A stretch of 64,000 nucleotides of DNA, from positions 1-64,000 of the forward strand of contig CAIRNS010000020.1 of assembly GCA_903880015.1 (NCBI GenBank). The letters run 5' to 3'. This stretch comes from an uncultured Elusimicrobia bacterium. GTDB lineage: Bacteria > Elusimicrobiota > Endomicrobiia > Endomicrobiales > CAIRNS01. The position numbers were made by a program, and so were the translations under genes. Below the pieces are notes generated by a model. The model made no database searches and was not told the origin of the DNA. It saw only the letters and a list, made by a program, of their open reading frames with translations. How positions within the stretch are numbered: the first letter of the stretch is position 1; each line of letters starts with the position of its first letter. Of this stretch, positions 8,801 to 17,031 are shown in pieces.

Positions 8801-10419
8801 ATCACCAGTTCTTCGCGAATCGAATCGATGGGCGGGTTGGTGACCTGCGCGAACAACTGTTTGAAATAGCTGTACAAAAGCTGGGGACGCTGCGAAAGCA
8901 CCGCGTGCGGCGTGTCGTTACCCATGGAACCGATGGGCTCTTGCTCGGTGTCAACCATGGGCTTGATGATGACCTTCAAGTCCTCACGGGTATAACCAAA
9001 CGCTTTGAGCTCCGTCACCATGTCGGCGCATGTTTGCGGCGCTTTTCCTGCGGGGACCGCGGCAAAATCAATCAGGTTATCTTTAAGCCATTGACCGTAT
9101 GGATGGGTCTCGGCCGCAACTTTTTTTACTTCGCCATCATCAATAATGCATCCCTTTTCAGTATCTATGAAAAATGTTTTTCCCGGTTCAAGGCGTCCGG
9201 AATACGCTATCATCTCCGGCGGGATATCAAGCACGCCCGCTTCCGATGCCATCGCCACCATATCGTTTTTGGTCACCACATACCGCGCGGGCCGCAGGCC
9301 GTTGCGGTCGAGAACCGCGCCTACCTGTTTTCCGTCGGTAAACGCGAGCGCCGCCGGGCCGTCCCACGGCTCCATCATACAAGCGTGATAGGTATAAAAA
9401 TCTTTCTGCGCGCGGGGCATCAGGTTGTTGTGCTCCCAGGCGGGCGGGACCAGCATCATCATCGCCTGCGATAACGATCTGCCGGAAAGAACCAGCAATT
9501 CGAACACATTGTCCAACATAGCTGAATCGCTGCCGCCGGACATGATGATGGGCTTGAGGGATTCGATATCGTCGCCCCAGAGGTCGCTGTGCAGCAATCC
9601 CTCTTTTGAACGCATCCAGTTGATGTTCCCGCGCAAAGTGTTTATTTCGCCGTTGTGAGCGAGAAAACGGAACGGTTGAGCAAGGTCCCAAGTCGGAAAA
9701 GTGTTGGTGCTGTACCGGGAATGGACCAGCGCAATCGCCGTTACCATAGCGGGGTCCTGCAGGTCGAGGAAGTATTTCTCCACCTGTTCGGGCATCAAAA
9801 GCCCCTTATATATAAATGTGCGGCACGACAGGTTGGTCACATAAAAATAATGTATCTGTTTGATAGTGGAAGCGCGCACAACGTGCTCTATATGTTTGCG
9901 AACGGCGTACAAACGGCGTTCAAACGCCGCAGAATCTTTGAGTGAAGAACTCTTGCCGATAAAAACCTGTTCAATGACCGGCTCGGTTTCGCGGGCGGTT
10001 TTTCCTATATGATCGTTGTCAACGGGCACCTTCCGCCAGCCCAGCAGGGCGTGTCCGTCTTTGGCAACCGCGTCTTCGAAAATCTTTTTACAGAAACGGT
10101 ATTCGGCGGGATCCGACGGCAGAAAAATAAGGCCAGTACCGTAATCACCCGGCACAGGCAGAGATATCTTTGCGGCAGAAGCAACTTTTTTGAAAAAAGC
10201 GTGCGGGGTCTGAATGAGAATGCCGGCGCCGTCGCCAGTCAAGGGGTCCGCGCCGGTCGCACCGCGGTGCGCCAGCCGTTTGAGTATGTTCAATCCGTCC
10301 TGCACTATCCGGTGGGATTGTTTCCCCTTGATATTACAGAGAAAACCGACACCGCAGGAATCATGCTCAAAGCGGGGGTCGTAGAGACCTTGTTGATGAG
10401 GAAGATGTTCGTATTTCAT
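5893..10419 (-). CDS. gltB: Glutamate synthase large subunit
   Basis: 1508 residues, the normal length. The N-terminus shows the class II glutamine amidotransferase propeptide of 21 residues followed by the catalytic Cys22 in C-G-V-G-F, which becomes residue 1 after processing. The central domain is followed by the FMN-binding synthase barrel with GEGGQLPGHKV and SGFDGGTGASP. The 3Fe-4S ligands follow as C-x5-C-x4-C (GCVMLRHCHLNNCSVG). The C-terminal beta-helix (GXGXG repeats, about 1270-1480) is present. With gltD it forms the ammonium assimilation enzyme. A promoter directly upstream suggests an almost leaderless mRNA. Confidence 0.96.
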   Translation of the reverse strand: MKYEHLPHQQGLYDPRFEHDSCGVGFLCNIKGKQSHRIVQDGLNILKRLAHRGATGADPLTGDGAGILIQTPHAFFKKVASAAKISLPVPGDYGTGLIFLPSDPAEYRFCKKIFEDAVAKDGHALLGWRKVPVDNDHIGKTARETEPVIEQVFIGKSSSLKDSAAFERRLYAVRKHIEHVVRASTIKQIHYFYVTNLSCRTFIYKGLLMPEQVEKYFLDLQDPAMVTAIALVHSRYSTNTFPTWDLAQPFRFLAHNGEINTLRGNINWMRSKEGLLHSDLWGDDIESLKPIIMSGGSDSAMLDNVFELLVLSGRSLSQAMMMLVPPAWEHNNLMPRAQKDFYTYHACMMEPWDGPAALAFTDGKQVGAVLDRNGLRPARYVVTKNDMVAMASEAGVLDIPPEMIAYSGRLEPGKTFFIDTEKGCIIDDGEVKKVAAETHPYGQWLKDNLIDFAAVPAGKAPQTCADMVTELKAFGYTREDLKVIIKPMVDTEQEPIGSMGNDTPHAVLSQRPQLLYSYFKQLFAQVTNPPIDSIREELVMSLFTYVGPEKNLLDESPEHCRKIKINKPVLTNEELEKLRAIGVGGFKTTVVSTLFSVADEQDFLHTVDRICHASVQAIKDGFTSIILSDRGISAGRAALPALIAVGAVHQHLVRESCRAQISIIVESGEPREVHHFGLLFGFGADCINPYAAYDAIRFLIGEKQITIDEKTAISHFIKAVDKGILKILSRMGISTLQSYRGAQIFEALGLHDAVIERCFTGTVSRIGGADFAVIAAETLMRHRAAFPAVKADAPYLPTGGVYQWAKDGEFHLWNPDSISALQDAVRRGDEKRYREFAALINDQSANPTTLRSLLKFRKTNPLALDQVEPFSDIVKRFATGAMSFGSISKNTHETIAIAMNRLKAKSNTGEGGEDPARFVPMENGDSKRSAIKQVASGRFGVTTNYLVNADEIQIKMAQGAKPGEGGQLPGHKVSEIIARTRYTTTGVTLISPPPHHDIYSIEDLAQLIFDLKNANPRARISVKLVSEIGVGTIAAGVAKGHADMILISGFDGGTGASPLSSVKNAGLPWELGLSEAHQTLVLNDLRSRVRLQTDGQMRTGRDVAIAALLGAEEFGFCTVILIILGCVMLRHCHLNNCSVGVATQDDVLEKRFAGNADHIIAYFTFLVRELREIMAQLGVRTIDEMVGRTDLLEVNTAILPWKARNIDFSKILYKPAVDASVGLYKTMEQNHSIDDILDRKLIELAGPALTSRIAVTVSLPIANHNRTTGTMLSGRVCAAYGDAGLSDNTIYCKFTGVAGQSFGAFLARGVSFELEGMANDYVGKGISGGRIIIYPSKKTDYDAAENIIIGNTSFYGAIAGEAYIRGRAGERFCIRNSGLRTVVEGVGDHGCEYMTGGVVVVLGPTGRNFAAGMSGGAAYVYDERGDFKDTCNKSMVEFDLLEPADTAILFQLLTTHARVTGSTRAAKILEDFDALVKTFVKVMPTEYKKILHAQKVIETQELSEPSDG

Positions 10420-10431
10420 AATGGTCGGACT

Positions 10432-10460
10432 ATTATATTCAAATTATAAAAAAAAGTCAA
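10432..10460 (-). promoter_or_regulatory. Promoter of gltB
   Basis: Reading leftward, TTGACT (10455-10460), a 17-base spacer and TATAAT (10432-10437). Only 12 bases separate the -10 element from the gltB ATG, so transcription should start about five bases before the start codon. No Shine-Dalgarno fits in that space. Confidence 0.75.
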
Positions 10461-10557
10461 AAACATGCAGTATGCCGCAAGCGTCCCCTCAGGACACAAC
10501 TGTTTTTCTTATAAAATTGAGTGTTTTTTTAGGATGAGGAAATCCCTATCGGACAAT

Positions 10558-11325
10558 CTATAGTTTCATCCGGTTAAACGCCCAGGTGCCTGCCACTATC
10601 AGAACAATGTCAAATCCGATGACGACCGACACATCAAATGCCAAGGGCATAGAGGAAACCCCGATGATAACATGGCGCAGAGCGTCAACAGCGTATGTCA
10701 CCGGATCAATCCTGGTCAGAGTTTTGAGCCAGCCGGGCAGTTTATCAAGCGGGTAAAGCGCCCCCGACAACAGGAACAAAGGATAAATAATAAAACTGGA
10801 TATAAGACCGAACCCTTCGGGGCTTTCCATAAAAGAGCCGATAATGAGCCCGATGCTTACCAGCCCTGCGGCCAGAATTGCCAGTATCACCATGCTCAGC
10901 AGTATACTGCGCGGCGTGAAAGGTATGCCCAGAAAAATACCGATAAACAGCAGTATGTACGCCTGCATCAGGGCATCGGTCATCCCGCCGATCATTTTCC
11001 CGACAAATATAGTCGTCCGTGACGGCGGGGCTATCAAGACCTCTTTAAGAAAATCTATTTTTTTGTCCCAGATCATATAGGCGCCGTTAAATAACGCGGT
11101 AAATATGACCGTCATTGCGAGGAATCCGGGGAAGATGAAGTGCTGATAATTTCCGCTGACCGAACTGTTAACGGCGCCGATGGAGCCGATACCGCCGCCA
11201 AAAATAAAGTACCAGAACAACGGCAGAAAAACAGCGGAAACGACCCGGCTTTTCTCTCTGAGAAAAACCTTGAATTCACGGTACCACAGCGCGTAAATGG
11301 CTTTTAGTTTCTTTTTAATGTTCAT
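10558..11325 (-). CDS. ABC-2 type transporter permease (DrrB-like)
   Basis: 255 residues with about six hydrophobic segments and the ABC-2 membrane family pattern. A charged N-terminal LWYREFKVFLREKSRV comes first and the conserved PLFLLSGALYPLDKLP...DPVTYAVDALR stretch comes late. It should form the membrane channel of an exporter. Its start overlaps the stop of the ATPase gene by four bases (ATGA), so the two are translationally coupled. The substrate cannot be told. Drug, lipid or polysaccharide export are all known for this family. Confidence 0.85.
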   Translation of the reverse strand: MNIKKKLKAIYALWYREFKVFLREKSRVVSAVFLPLFWYFIFGGGIGSIGAVNSSVSGNYQHFIFPGFLAMTVIFTALFNGAYMIWDKKIDFLKEVLIAPPSRTTIFVGKMIGGMTDALMQAYILLFIGIFLGIPFTPRSILLSMVILAILAAGLVSIGLIIGSFMESPEGFGLISSFIIYPLFLLSGALYPLDKLPGWLKTLTRIDPVTYAVDALRHVIIGVSSMPLAFDVSVVIGFDIVLIVAGTWAFNRMKL

Positions 11326-12290
11326 TTCCGTTCCAGCACGCGGTTGATGTTTCGCAGGTGTCCCGCGAGATCGCCTTCTTCCTCGCGCATCGCCCGGCCG
11401 GTGTAGCGCAGGAAAACATCTTTAAGATCGGGCGAGTGCACCGCGACAAAATCGATGGTTCCCGCAACAGCCAGCAATTTTTGCAGGTTCTGCGCCGCGT
11501 TCTCGACTGAGAGATAATAAGAATGGTCGCTTTCCCGGATATCCCTGACAAACGGCAGTTTTTTTACCGCATCGGTGTTCACTACACCGCGCAACTGCAC
11601 GATGTCGCCGCCTATGGCCCTGATGAGATTTGCCGGGGAATCCAGCGCGACTATTTTACCCTGGTCGATAATGGCAATCCGGTCGCAGAGTTTTTCCGCT
11701 TCTTCCATATAATGGGTCGTCAAAATAATAGTCATCTGGATTTTTTCAGCGAGGGTTTTGATGTATTGCCAAATATGGTCACGCGTCTGAGGGTCAAGCC
11801 CGAGGGTGGGTTCATCAAGGAAAAAAATCCGCGGCTCGTGCAGCAGCCCGCGCGCTATTTCCATGCGCCGCCGCATCCCGCCGGAGAAGGTTTTCACCAA
11901 ATCGTGTTTGCGTTTTTCAAGATCAACGAGGGAAAGCACCTGGCTGATTTTCGCGTCTATGCTTTTGAGCGGCACATCATAGAGCAAGGCGTGAAGTTTT
12001 AGATTGTCGTATGCGCTGAGCACCGGGTCGGAGCTCGGGTCTTGAAAAACCATCCCGATGGATTCCCGCACCTGTTCCGACTGTTTAAGGACATCAAATC
12101 CATTGACCGTCGCCGTGCCGGAAGTCGGCTTCAACAGCGAGGACAACATCATCAATGTGGTTGTTTTCCCTGCACCATTAGGCCCCAGCAACCCGAATAT
12201 CTCGCCTTTATTGATAGTCAGGTTGATGCTGTCCACCGCAGACAGCGCGCCGTAGCGCTTCGAAAGATCGACTGTTTTTATGATTTCCAT
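11322..12290 (-). CDS. ABC transporter ATP-binding protein (DrrA-like)
   Basis: 322 residues. The nucleotide-binding domain (1-220) has Walker A GPNGAGKTTT, the signature FSGGMRRRMEIARGL, Walker B IFFLDEPTLGLDPQTR and the switch His in LTTHYMEEAE. A C-terminal extension of about 90 residues resembles the DrrA-type regulatory tail. It partners with the downstream permease. The ATG overlaps the last base of the htpG stop codon (TAATG), so htpG and both ABC genes are probably one transcript. Confidence 0.88.
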   Translation of the reverse strand: MEIIKTVDLSKRYGALSAVDSINLTINKGEIFGLLGPNGAGKTTTLMMLSSLLKPTSGTATVNGFDVLKQSEQVRESIGMVFQDPSSDPVLSAYDNLKLHALLYDVPLKSIDAKISQVLSLVDLEKRKHDLVKTFSGGMRRRMEIARGLLHEPRIFFLDEPTLGLDPQTRDHIWQYIKTLAEKIQMTIILTTHYMEEAEKLCDRIAIIDQGKIVALDSPANLIRAIGGDIVQLRGVVNTDAVKKLPFVRDIRESDHSYYLSVENAAQNLQKLLAVAGTIDFVAVHSPDLKDVFLRYTGRAMREEEGDLAGHLRNINRVLERK

Positions 12291-14149
12291 TACTGCTTGG
12301 TCGCCTCTTGCATAATATCGATCATGCGTTTTACATACGCCGGCTTCGAGGGAATATCGCCATCAGCGAACTGCGCCGTCTCAAACAAATGCACAATATA
12401 TTTATTCAGCGTTTCTTCGGGCACATTGGCGAGATGCTTTTTGCTCAGATTCTGAATGATGGGATGATCGAGATTTATTTCCAAAATGCGCTTGGATGCC
12501 GGCGTGTCCCGCCCCATTGCCTTCATCATGTGTTCCATGTGCCGGTCCATACCCTTGCCGGTTATCAGGGTGACCGCTGAATCAACAAGCCGTTTGGATA
12601 CCCGCACATCCTCAACCTTGTCTTTGAGCACATTTTTAAATACCGCCACCAGCGATTGGGACAACGCGGTATCATTTTTATTTTCTTTTGTATCTTCCGC
12701 GTCTAGCGTAATATCGTCTTTATCGATTGCTTTTAACGATTTTTTATCGTACTCGTGAATTGAGGGTACCACGAAAACATCTATAGGGTCTATCAGATAG
12801 ATGACTTCGATGGCGTGTTTTCTGAAATACTCAAAATTCGGATTGCTTTCTATCGCCGCCCGGGAATCGCCCGCGAGATAATAAATTTCTTTTTGCGTCT
12901 CCTTGGTTCTGTCGGCGTATTCTTTTAATGACACCATATCCCCCGGCTTCGTCGCGGATGTCTCAAACCGCAGCAAGTCGATGAGTTTTTCGCGGTTAAG
13001 AAAATCCGTGCTTACCCCCGTCTTCAGCAGCGCGGAGAAATCCTTGTAAAACAGCATGTATTTTACGACATCGTTCTGCGCCATATTTTGAAGCCAGGCG
13101 ATTATTTTATTGGTAAGAGCGGTGCGTATCGTGCCCATGACCGGCGAGTTTTGGATCATCTCGCGGGAAACATTCAACGGAAGATCGGCGGTATCAACAA
13201 CGCCCCGCACAAAGCGAAGGTACTCCGGCACCAAATCCTTGCAATCGTCCATAATCATTACTTTGTTGACATACAGCTGTAAGCTCTTGTGATGATGGCG
13301 CATCGCCAGCAACTCTTCGGGCGCACGGGAAGGGATAAACAACAACGCCTTAAAGTCGGCGCCGGCGCTTTCTATAGAAAGATGGAGGTAATCCAACGGG
13401 TCCGCAAAATCATTGGTGATAAATTTGTAAAATTCGTTTACTTCTTCCTTGACCAGTTCGCTCTTGCTCTTTTTCCAGAGCGCCTCTACCTTATTTATCT
13501 TTTCGTCCCCGATATAAATCGGATAATCCGCGAAATTGGAGTATTTATTGATTATTTCTTTGACCGTATGATTTTCGGCGTATTCTTTTCTCTCGTCCTT
13601 AAGGATAAATGAGATCTTCGTACCGCGCTCCGCTTTCTCTATTGCCTCAATCGTATAGCTGCCGCCGCCGTCTGACACCCAGCGGTACCCCTGCGCGTCT
13701 TTGTCCGCGTAACGCGTTTCGATGACTACCGAATCCGTCACCATGAAGGTCGCGTAAAACCCGACGCCGAACTGCCCGATAAGATCGCCGGCGCTTTTGT
13801 TTTCTTCCTTCATTTTTTTGATAAATTCAAGCGTCCCTGAACTGGCGACGGTACCGATATTGGCAATCAGCTCTTCTTTGGTCATGCCGATGCCGTTGTC
13901 CTCTATCGAGAATGATTTTGCTTTCTCATCAACCGTGATGCGTATCTGCAGCTCTTTGTCCTTATCGATAATAGCATCGTTGGTCAACTGGACATACCGC
14001 ACCTTGTTGAGCGCATCGGAAGCGTTGGAAATAAGCTCCCGCAGAAATATTTCCGGATGCGTGTACAAGGAATGAATAATGAGATTTAAAAGCTGTTTCA
14101 TCTCCGCTTTATATTCAAATGACTCCACTTTTGTTTCGTTGCCGGACAT
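12290..14149 (-). CDS. htpG: Molecular chaperone HtpG (bacterial Hsp90)
   Basis: 619 residues, full length. The GHKL ATPase domain carries ELISNASDALNKVRY, DNGIGMTKEELIANIGTVASSGT and the GQFGVGFYATFMV lid/ATP motif. The middle domain has the catalytic Arg in LNVSREMIQ, and the dimerisation domain follows. A Shine-Dalgarno AAAGGGAG precedes the ATG. The following ABC exporter genes overlap it, which is an unusual association and probably just transcriptional. Confidence 0.96.
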   Translation of the reverse strand: MSGNETKVESFEYKAEMKQLLNLIIHSLYTHPEIFLRELISNASDALNKVRYVQLTNDAIIDKDKELQIRITVDEKAKSFSIEDNGIGMTKEELIANIGTVASSGTLEFIKKMKEENKSAGDLIGQFGVGFYATFMVTDSVVIETRYADKDAQGYRWVSDGGGSYTIEAIEKAERGTKISFILKDERKEYAENHTVKEIINKYSNFADYPIYIGDEKINKVEALWKKSKSELVKEEVNEFYKFITNDFADPLDYLHLSIESAGADFKALLFIPSRAPEELLAMRHHHKSLQLYVNKVMIMDDCKDLVPEYLRFVRGVVDTADLPLNVSREMIQNSPVMGTIRTALTNKIIAWLQNMAQNDVVKYMLFYKDFSALLKTGVSTDFLNREKLIDLLRFETSATKPGDMVSLKEYADRTKETQKEIYYLAGDSRAAIESNPNFEYFRKHAIEVIYLIDPIDVFVVPSIHEYDKKSLKAIDKDDITLDAEDTKENKNDTALSQSLVAVFKNVLKDKVEDVRVSKRLVDSAVTLITGKGMDRHMEHMMKAMGRDTPASKRILEINLDHPIIQNLSKKHLANVPEETLNKYIVHLFETAQFADGDIPSKPAYVKRMIDIMQEATKQ

Positions 14150-14250
14150 GTCAGGGCTCCCTTTTATGGTAGTGATTGTTTTTCGATTGGCATGATTCTA
14201 CTATTTTTTGAGCGATAACGCACCGCCAGATATGTGAAAATTATTCTTTA

Positions 14251-14727
14251 TTACACAGCGCGGCGGCGCTTCAGGAGGAACCGGTAGCGGACGCCGACGC
14301 CGGCGTTGACATCCAGCGCCGTACGCGGAACGATGTCGAGCACCAGGGCCATCTCGATGAAAATGCTGAGCGGAGCATCCTGAAGAAGGTATTCAATACC
14401 CAGTGGCATACGCACACCGAGACGGGTTTCGTTATCGTTGCGGAGGCGGAGACCGACGCCGTAGTAGTACGGCAGTTTCCCTTCGCTGACGACAAATTCG
14501 CGGGGCTGCTGGAACAGATAATCGGCGTGGAAATAGAATGAACTGCTGTCCCCTAACGACCAGCCGGCGGCTGCGTCGACAGCACGATGTTCTCCCTGCC
14601 AGATCTTGCCGGTTATTCCGGTAGGCGAACCGATGAGTACGCCCAGCCCTGCTTCATCGGCACATACCGCCGACGACAGCAGCAGGGAAGTCAATAATCC
14701 AATAAACAATCTGCGGAGATCAGGCAT
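14251..14727 (-). CDS. Exported protein of unknown function, possible small outer-membrane barrel
   Basis: 158 residues from the ATG at 14727, chosen because GGAGG lies six to seven bases upstream; an in-frame start 15 bases earlier lacks this. A signal peptide (about 1-25, ending near SSAVCADE) is followed by alternating hydrophobic and polar strands rich in Gly and aromatic residues (IGSPTGITGKIW, YYYGVGLRLRND, VNAGVGVRYRF). This looks like an eight-stranded beta-barrel such as the small outer-membrane proteins of DUF3996-like families. The last residues are basic, not the usual terminal Phe. Function not recognised. Confidence 0.6.
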   Translation of the reverse strand: MPDLRRLFIGLLTSLLLSSAVCADEAGLGVLIGSPTGITGKIWQGEHRAVDAAAGWSLGDSSSFYFHADYLFQQPREFVVSEGKLPYYYGVGLRLRNDNETRLGVRMPLGIEYLLQDAPLSIFIEMALVLDIVPRTALDVNAGVGVRYRFLLKRRRAV

Positions 14728-14833
14728 ACGATCCCTCCTCAACCGGCGGAAAAAATCCGCGCGTTATTCTTCGGCACATCTTGTTGGTGTCGAAACTGCA
14801 TCAATAAGAATAGTACCATTGTTTACGAGGGGG

Positions 14834-15511
14834 TTAAGATAAGCGACCCGCCATGAACACAAAATAAACACCGACGCCGATGAGCAAAAGGGCAAGCGCT
14901 TTTTTCACTCGAACCATCCACACGCCGGACTTCGGCAGATAATTCACCAATGAGGCCGAGAACCCGAGCAGAAGCAGTATAGTGCACATTCCCAGAGAGA
15001 AGGTAAACATCAGCAGGCCGCCACTGATGATTGCTTTTTGCGCCGACACCATCATCAACAGCCCGCCGAGCACCGGCGCGGTACACGGCGATGCCACCAG
15101 CCCCGTACTGACGCCCAGGAAAAACGGCGCGAAGATCGAATCTCCTTTGTCCGCCGCCGTACCACTCATTCCCGGCAGAGGAATGGCGTACCAATCCATC
15201 ATGTTGCCCCCCAACACCATCATGAGTACACCGAACCCCAGGTAAACATACGGGTTCGAGGTCATCGAGCCGAACATACGCCCGCTCAGCGCCGCGGTCA
15301 TGCCCAGCAGTGTGTACACCAGCGCTAAACCCAGCACATAGAACACCGAACCGCGCACGCGCGCGGCAGTACTCCCGGAACGGGAGCCGATAAATCCAAT
15401 GATGATGGGAATAATGGGATACACGCACGGCGTCAGAGATGTTATGACCCCCGAAATATACACCCCAAAGAATGTCCCGAACGACAAATGACTGAAATTA
15501 ACTACTGGCAT
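14834..15511 (-). CDS. ccdA: CcdA/DsbD-type transmembrane thiol:disulfide electron carrier
   Basis: 225 residues from the ATG at 15511, which has AGGAGG at good spacing; a start 39 bases earlier is less likely. Six or more transmembrane helices and the two redox cysteines of the DsbD-beta/CcdA family are clear: SLTPCVYP (Cys29) and ASPCTAP (Cys143). The family moves reducing equivalents from cytoplasmic thioredoxin across the inner membrane to periplasmic thioredoxin-like proteins. It overlaps the end of the upstream ApbE-like gene by 14 bases. The TlpA encoded earlier in the operon is the obvious acceptor. Confidence 0.85.
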   Translation of the reverse strand: MPVVNFSHLSFGTFFGVYISGVITSLTPCVYPIIPIIIGFIGSRSGSTAARVRGSVFYVLGLALVYTLLGMTAALSGRMFGSMTSNPYVYLGFGVLMMVLGGNMMDWYAIPLPGMSGTAADKGDSIFAPFFLGVSTGLVASPCTAPVLGGLLMMVSAQKAIISGGLLMFTFSLGMCTILLLLGFSASLVNYLPKSGVWMVRVKKALALLLIGVGVYFVFMAGRLS

Positions 15512-16469
15512 TGACCGTACCTCCTGTTGCCATGGTAATGGCATGTTCATCTATATTGCACTGTATAACTCTACCGTCAGATGTGATAATCATTCCATTG
15601 GCATCGCGGCGGCCTTCCAAAAACACCGCGCCCTCCGTCGCGCCCAGCGCCATCACCGCCGTGGCATACGCGTTTGCAATGACCGCCGTAGGGGCAAGCA
15701 CCGTCACGCTGGACACATCGTCGCGCACTGCGGCTGTACGGGCATCGATGATGTGATGGTAGCGTTTCCCGCCGTGCTCAAAATATCGTTCATAGTCCCC
15801 CGAAGTTGCCACGGCGCCACGACTGATGTCCAGCACACCGCACGGTTTATCATCGCTCCGGAACGGGTTCTTGATGCCAATCCGCCAGGGGCGGGGCGCA
15901 TCAGCAGCGGTGTGCACGCGCATATCGCCGGCGCCATTGATGAAAAAATTTTTTATTTTCAAGCCCCGCATCAGCGTGAATGCCATATCTACCCCGTAGG
16001 ATTTTCCGATAGAGCCCAGCCCGATTCGCATCCCCTTCTCGGGCAGGAACACCGCACTGGCATCGGCATCAATCTGTATGGCGCGATAATTGACGAACCG
16101 CCGCGCTGCGGCGATGGCCGCAGGGGTTGGCGGTTTCCCGGTCGTAAAGGCCGTGCGCCAGAGCGCGCCGACGGCAGCGTAACTGATATCGAACGCGCCG
16201 CCCGTTTCATCAGAAATCCGGCGGGCAAAATCAATCAAGGTCAATATCTCGTGCGAGACCTTCACCGGCCGGATGCCGGCATTATCGTTTATATCGTTAA
16301 ATGGACTGGGCCGGAAGTCGGTCAACAGATCTTCTACCCGCGCTATCTCGGCGTGGGCAAACTCGATGACCTGATCCAACCGCTCGCGCCGCTGAACGCG
16401 CGAATCGGGAAAAGCATTAATACTAAAAGGCGACCCCATATGCGCGCGGGAAGATATCACTGGTTCCAT
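15498..16469 (-). CDS. ApbE-like FAD:protein FMN transferase paralogue, divergent
   Basis: About 323 residues from the ATG at 16469, which has GGAG six bases upstream; the frame is open to a GTG at 16499. ApbE proteins move FMN from FAD onto Thr/Ser of exported proteins. The fold markers are present: ATSGDYERYF, RYHHIIDARTA and the ANAYATA motif. Three points are odd. No signal peptide or lipobox is evident. The usual D-A-x-S-T metal site reads N-A-Y-A-T, losing the Asp. The canonical G-x-x-x-K-G-Y segment reads GSIGKSYGV. It may be a weakly active or specialised transferase, or inactive. Neighbours are ccdA and the Rrf2 gene. Confidence 0.78.
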   Translation of the reverse strand: MEPVISSRAHMGSPFSINAFPDSRVQRRERLDQVIEFAHAEIARVEDLLTDFRPSPFNDINDNAGIRPVKVSHEILTLIDFARRISDETGGAFDISYAAVGALWRTAFTTGKPPTPAAIAAARRFVNYRAIQIDADASAVFLPEKGMRIGLGSIGKSYGVDMAFTLMRGLKIKNFFINGAGDMRVHTAADAPRPWRIGIKNPFRSDDKPCGVLDISRGAVATSGDYERYFEHGGKRYHHIIDARTAAVRDDVSSVTVLAPTAVIANAYATAVMALGATEGAVFLEGRRDANGMIITSDGRVIQCNIDEHAITMATGGTVNASS

Positions 16470-16538
16470 CAGAAACTCCATCACTGCCTGAGCCGACACA
16501 CCGCGGCATTGAGTTCAGGTAACCGCCGCAGCAAGCGT

Positions 16539-17000
16539 TTAGCGCTTCGTTGCTGTAAACATTTTCACGGGAATGCGCGGCCGTAGCAACACCTTATTTA
16601 CAGCTACCAAACTTGCCAGCGTTATCTTGTTGAGCTCACCGTTGACACAGCGCTCCACTTCCTTCAAGGCACCCCGCATCAGACAGGTATGCCAGTTGCG
16701 GCACGATTGCGGCCGATCATCGCAATCGTTGAATCTAAGCGGGCCTTGCGTAGCGGTGATTATTTCGATGATGTTTATCTCCTGCGGCGGCCGCCCAATC
16801 CTGAACCCACCGCCTTTTCCCTTGCACGATTTCAGCAGGCCCCGCTTGCCCAGTTGCTGCATAATCTTGCGAACAAACGAAAGAGAAATTCCCAAGTCCC
16901 TATGAATGTATCCCGCGGTCGAGCAGGCCTCATCCTGCCGGCGGGCCATAGTGACAAGAATCCGTATTGCATAGTCAGTATTTCTCGTTATTAATTTCAT
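16539..17000 (-). CDS. Rrf2-family transcriptional regulator with Fe-S-type cysteines
   Basis: 153 residues from the ATG at 17000, which gives the family's standard start MKLITRNTDYAIRIL; the frame extends further upstream without support. A winged helix (about 10-70) contains SFVRKIMQQLGKRGLLKSCKGKGGGF. Three cysteines at about 93, 100 and 106 (C-x6-C-x5-C) sit where IscR, NsrR and RsrR bind an Fe-S cluster. This suggests it senses iron-sulfur status, NO or redox state. It is encoded inside the redox operon and could regulate the operon promoter through the inverted repeat at 21696-21720. Confidence 0.87.
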   Translation of the reverse strand: MKLITRNTDYAIRILVTMARRQDEACSTAGYIHRDLGISLSFVRKIMQQLGKRGLLKSCKGKGGGFRIGRPPQEINIIEIITATQGPLRFNDCDDRPQSCRNWHTCLMRGALKEVERCVNGELNKITLASLVAVNKVLLRPRIPVKMFTATKR

Positions 17001-17031
17001 GATGATGTAATTATATCCACGCGTTCCCCTA

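Noticed and set aside
15543-16586. 347-codon open frame on the + strand
   Set aside because: It lies exactly antisense to the ApbE-like gene, has no recognisable domain and an unusual His/Arg-rich composition typical of reverse frames of GC-rich genes.
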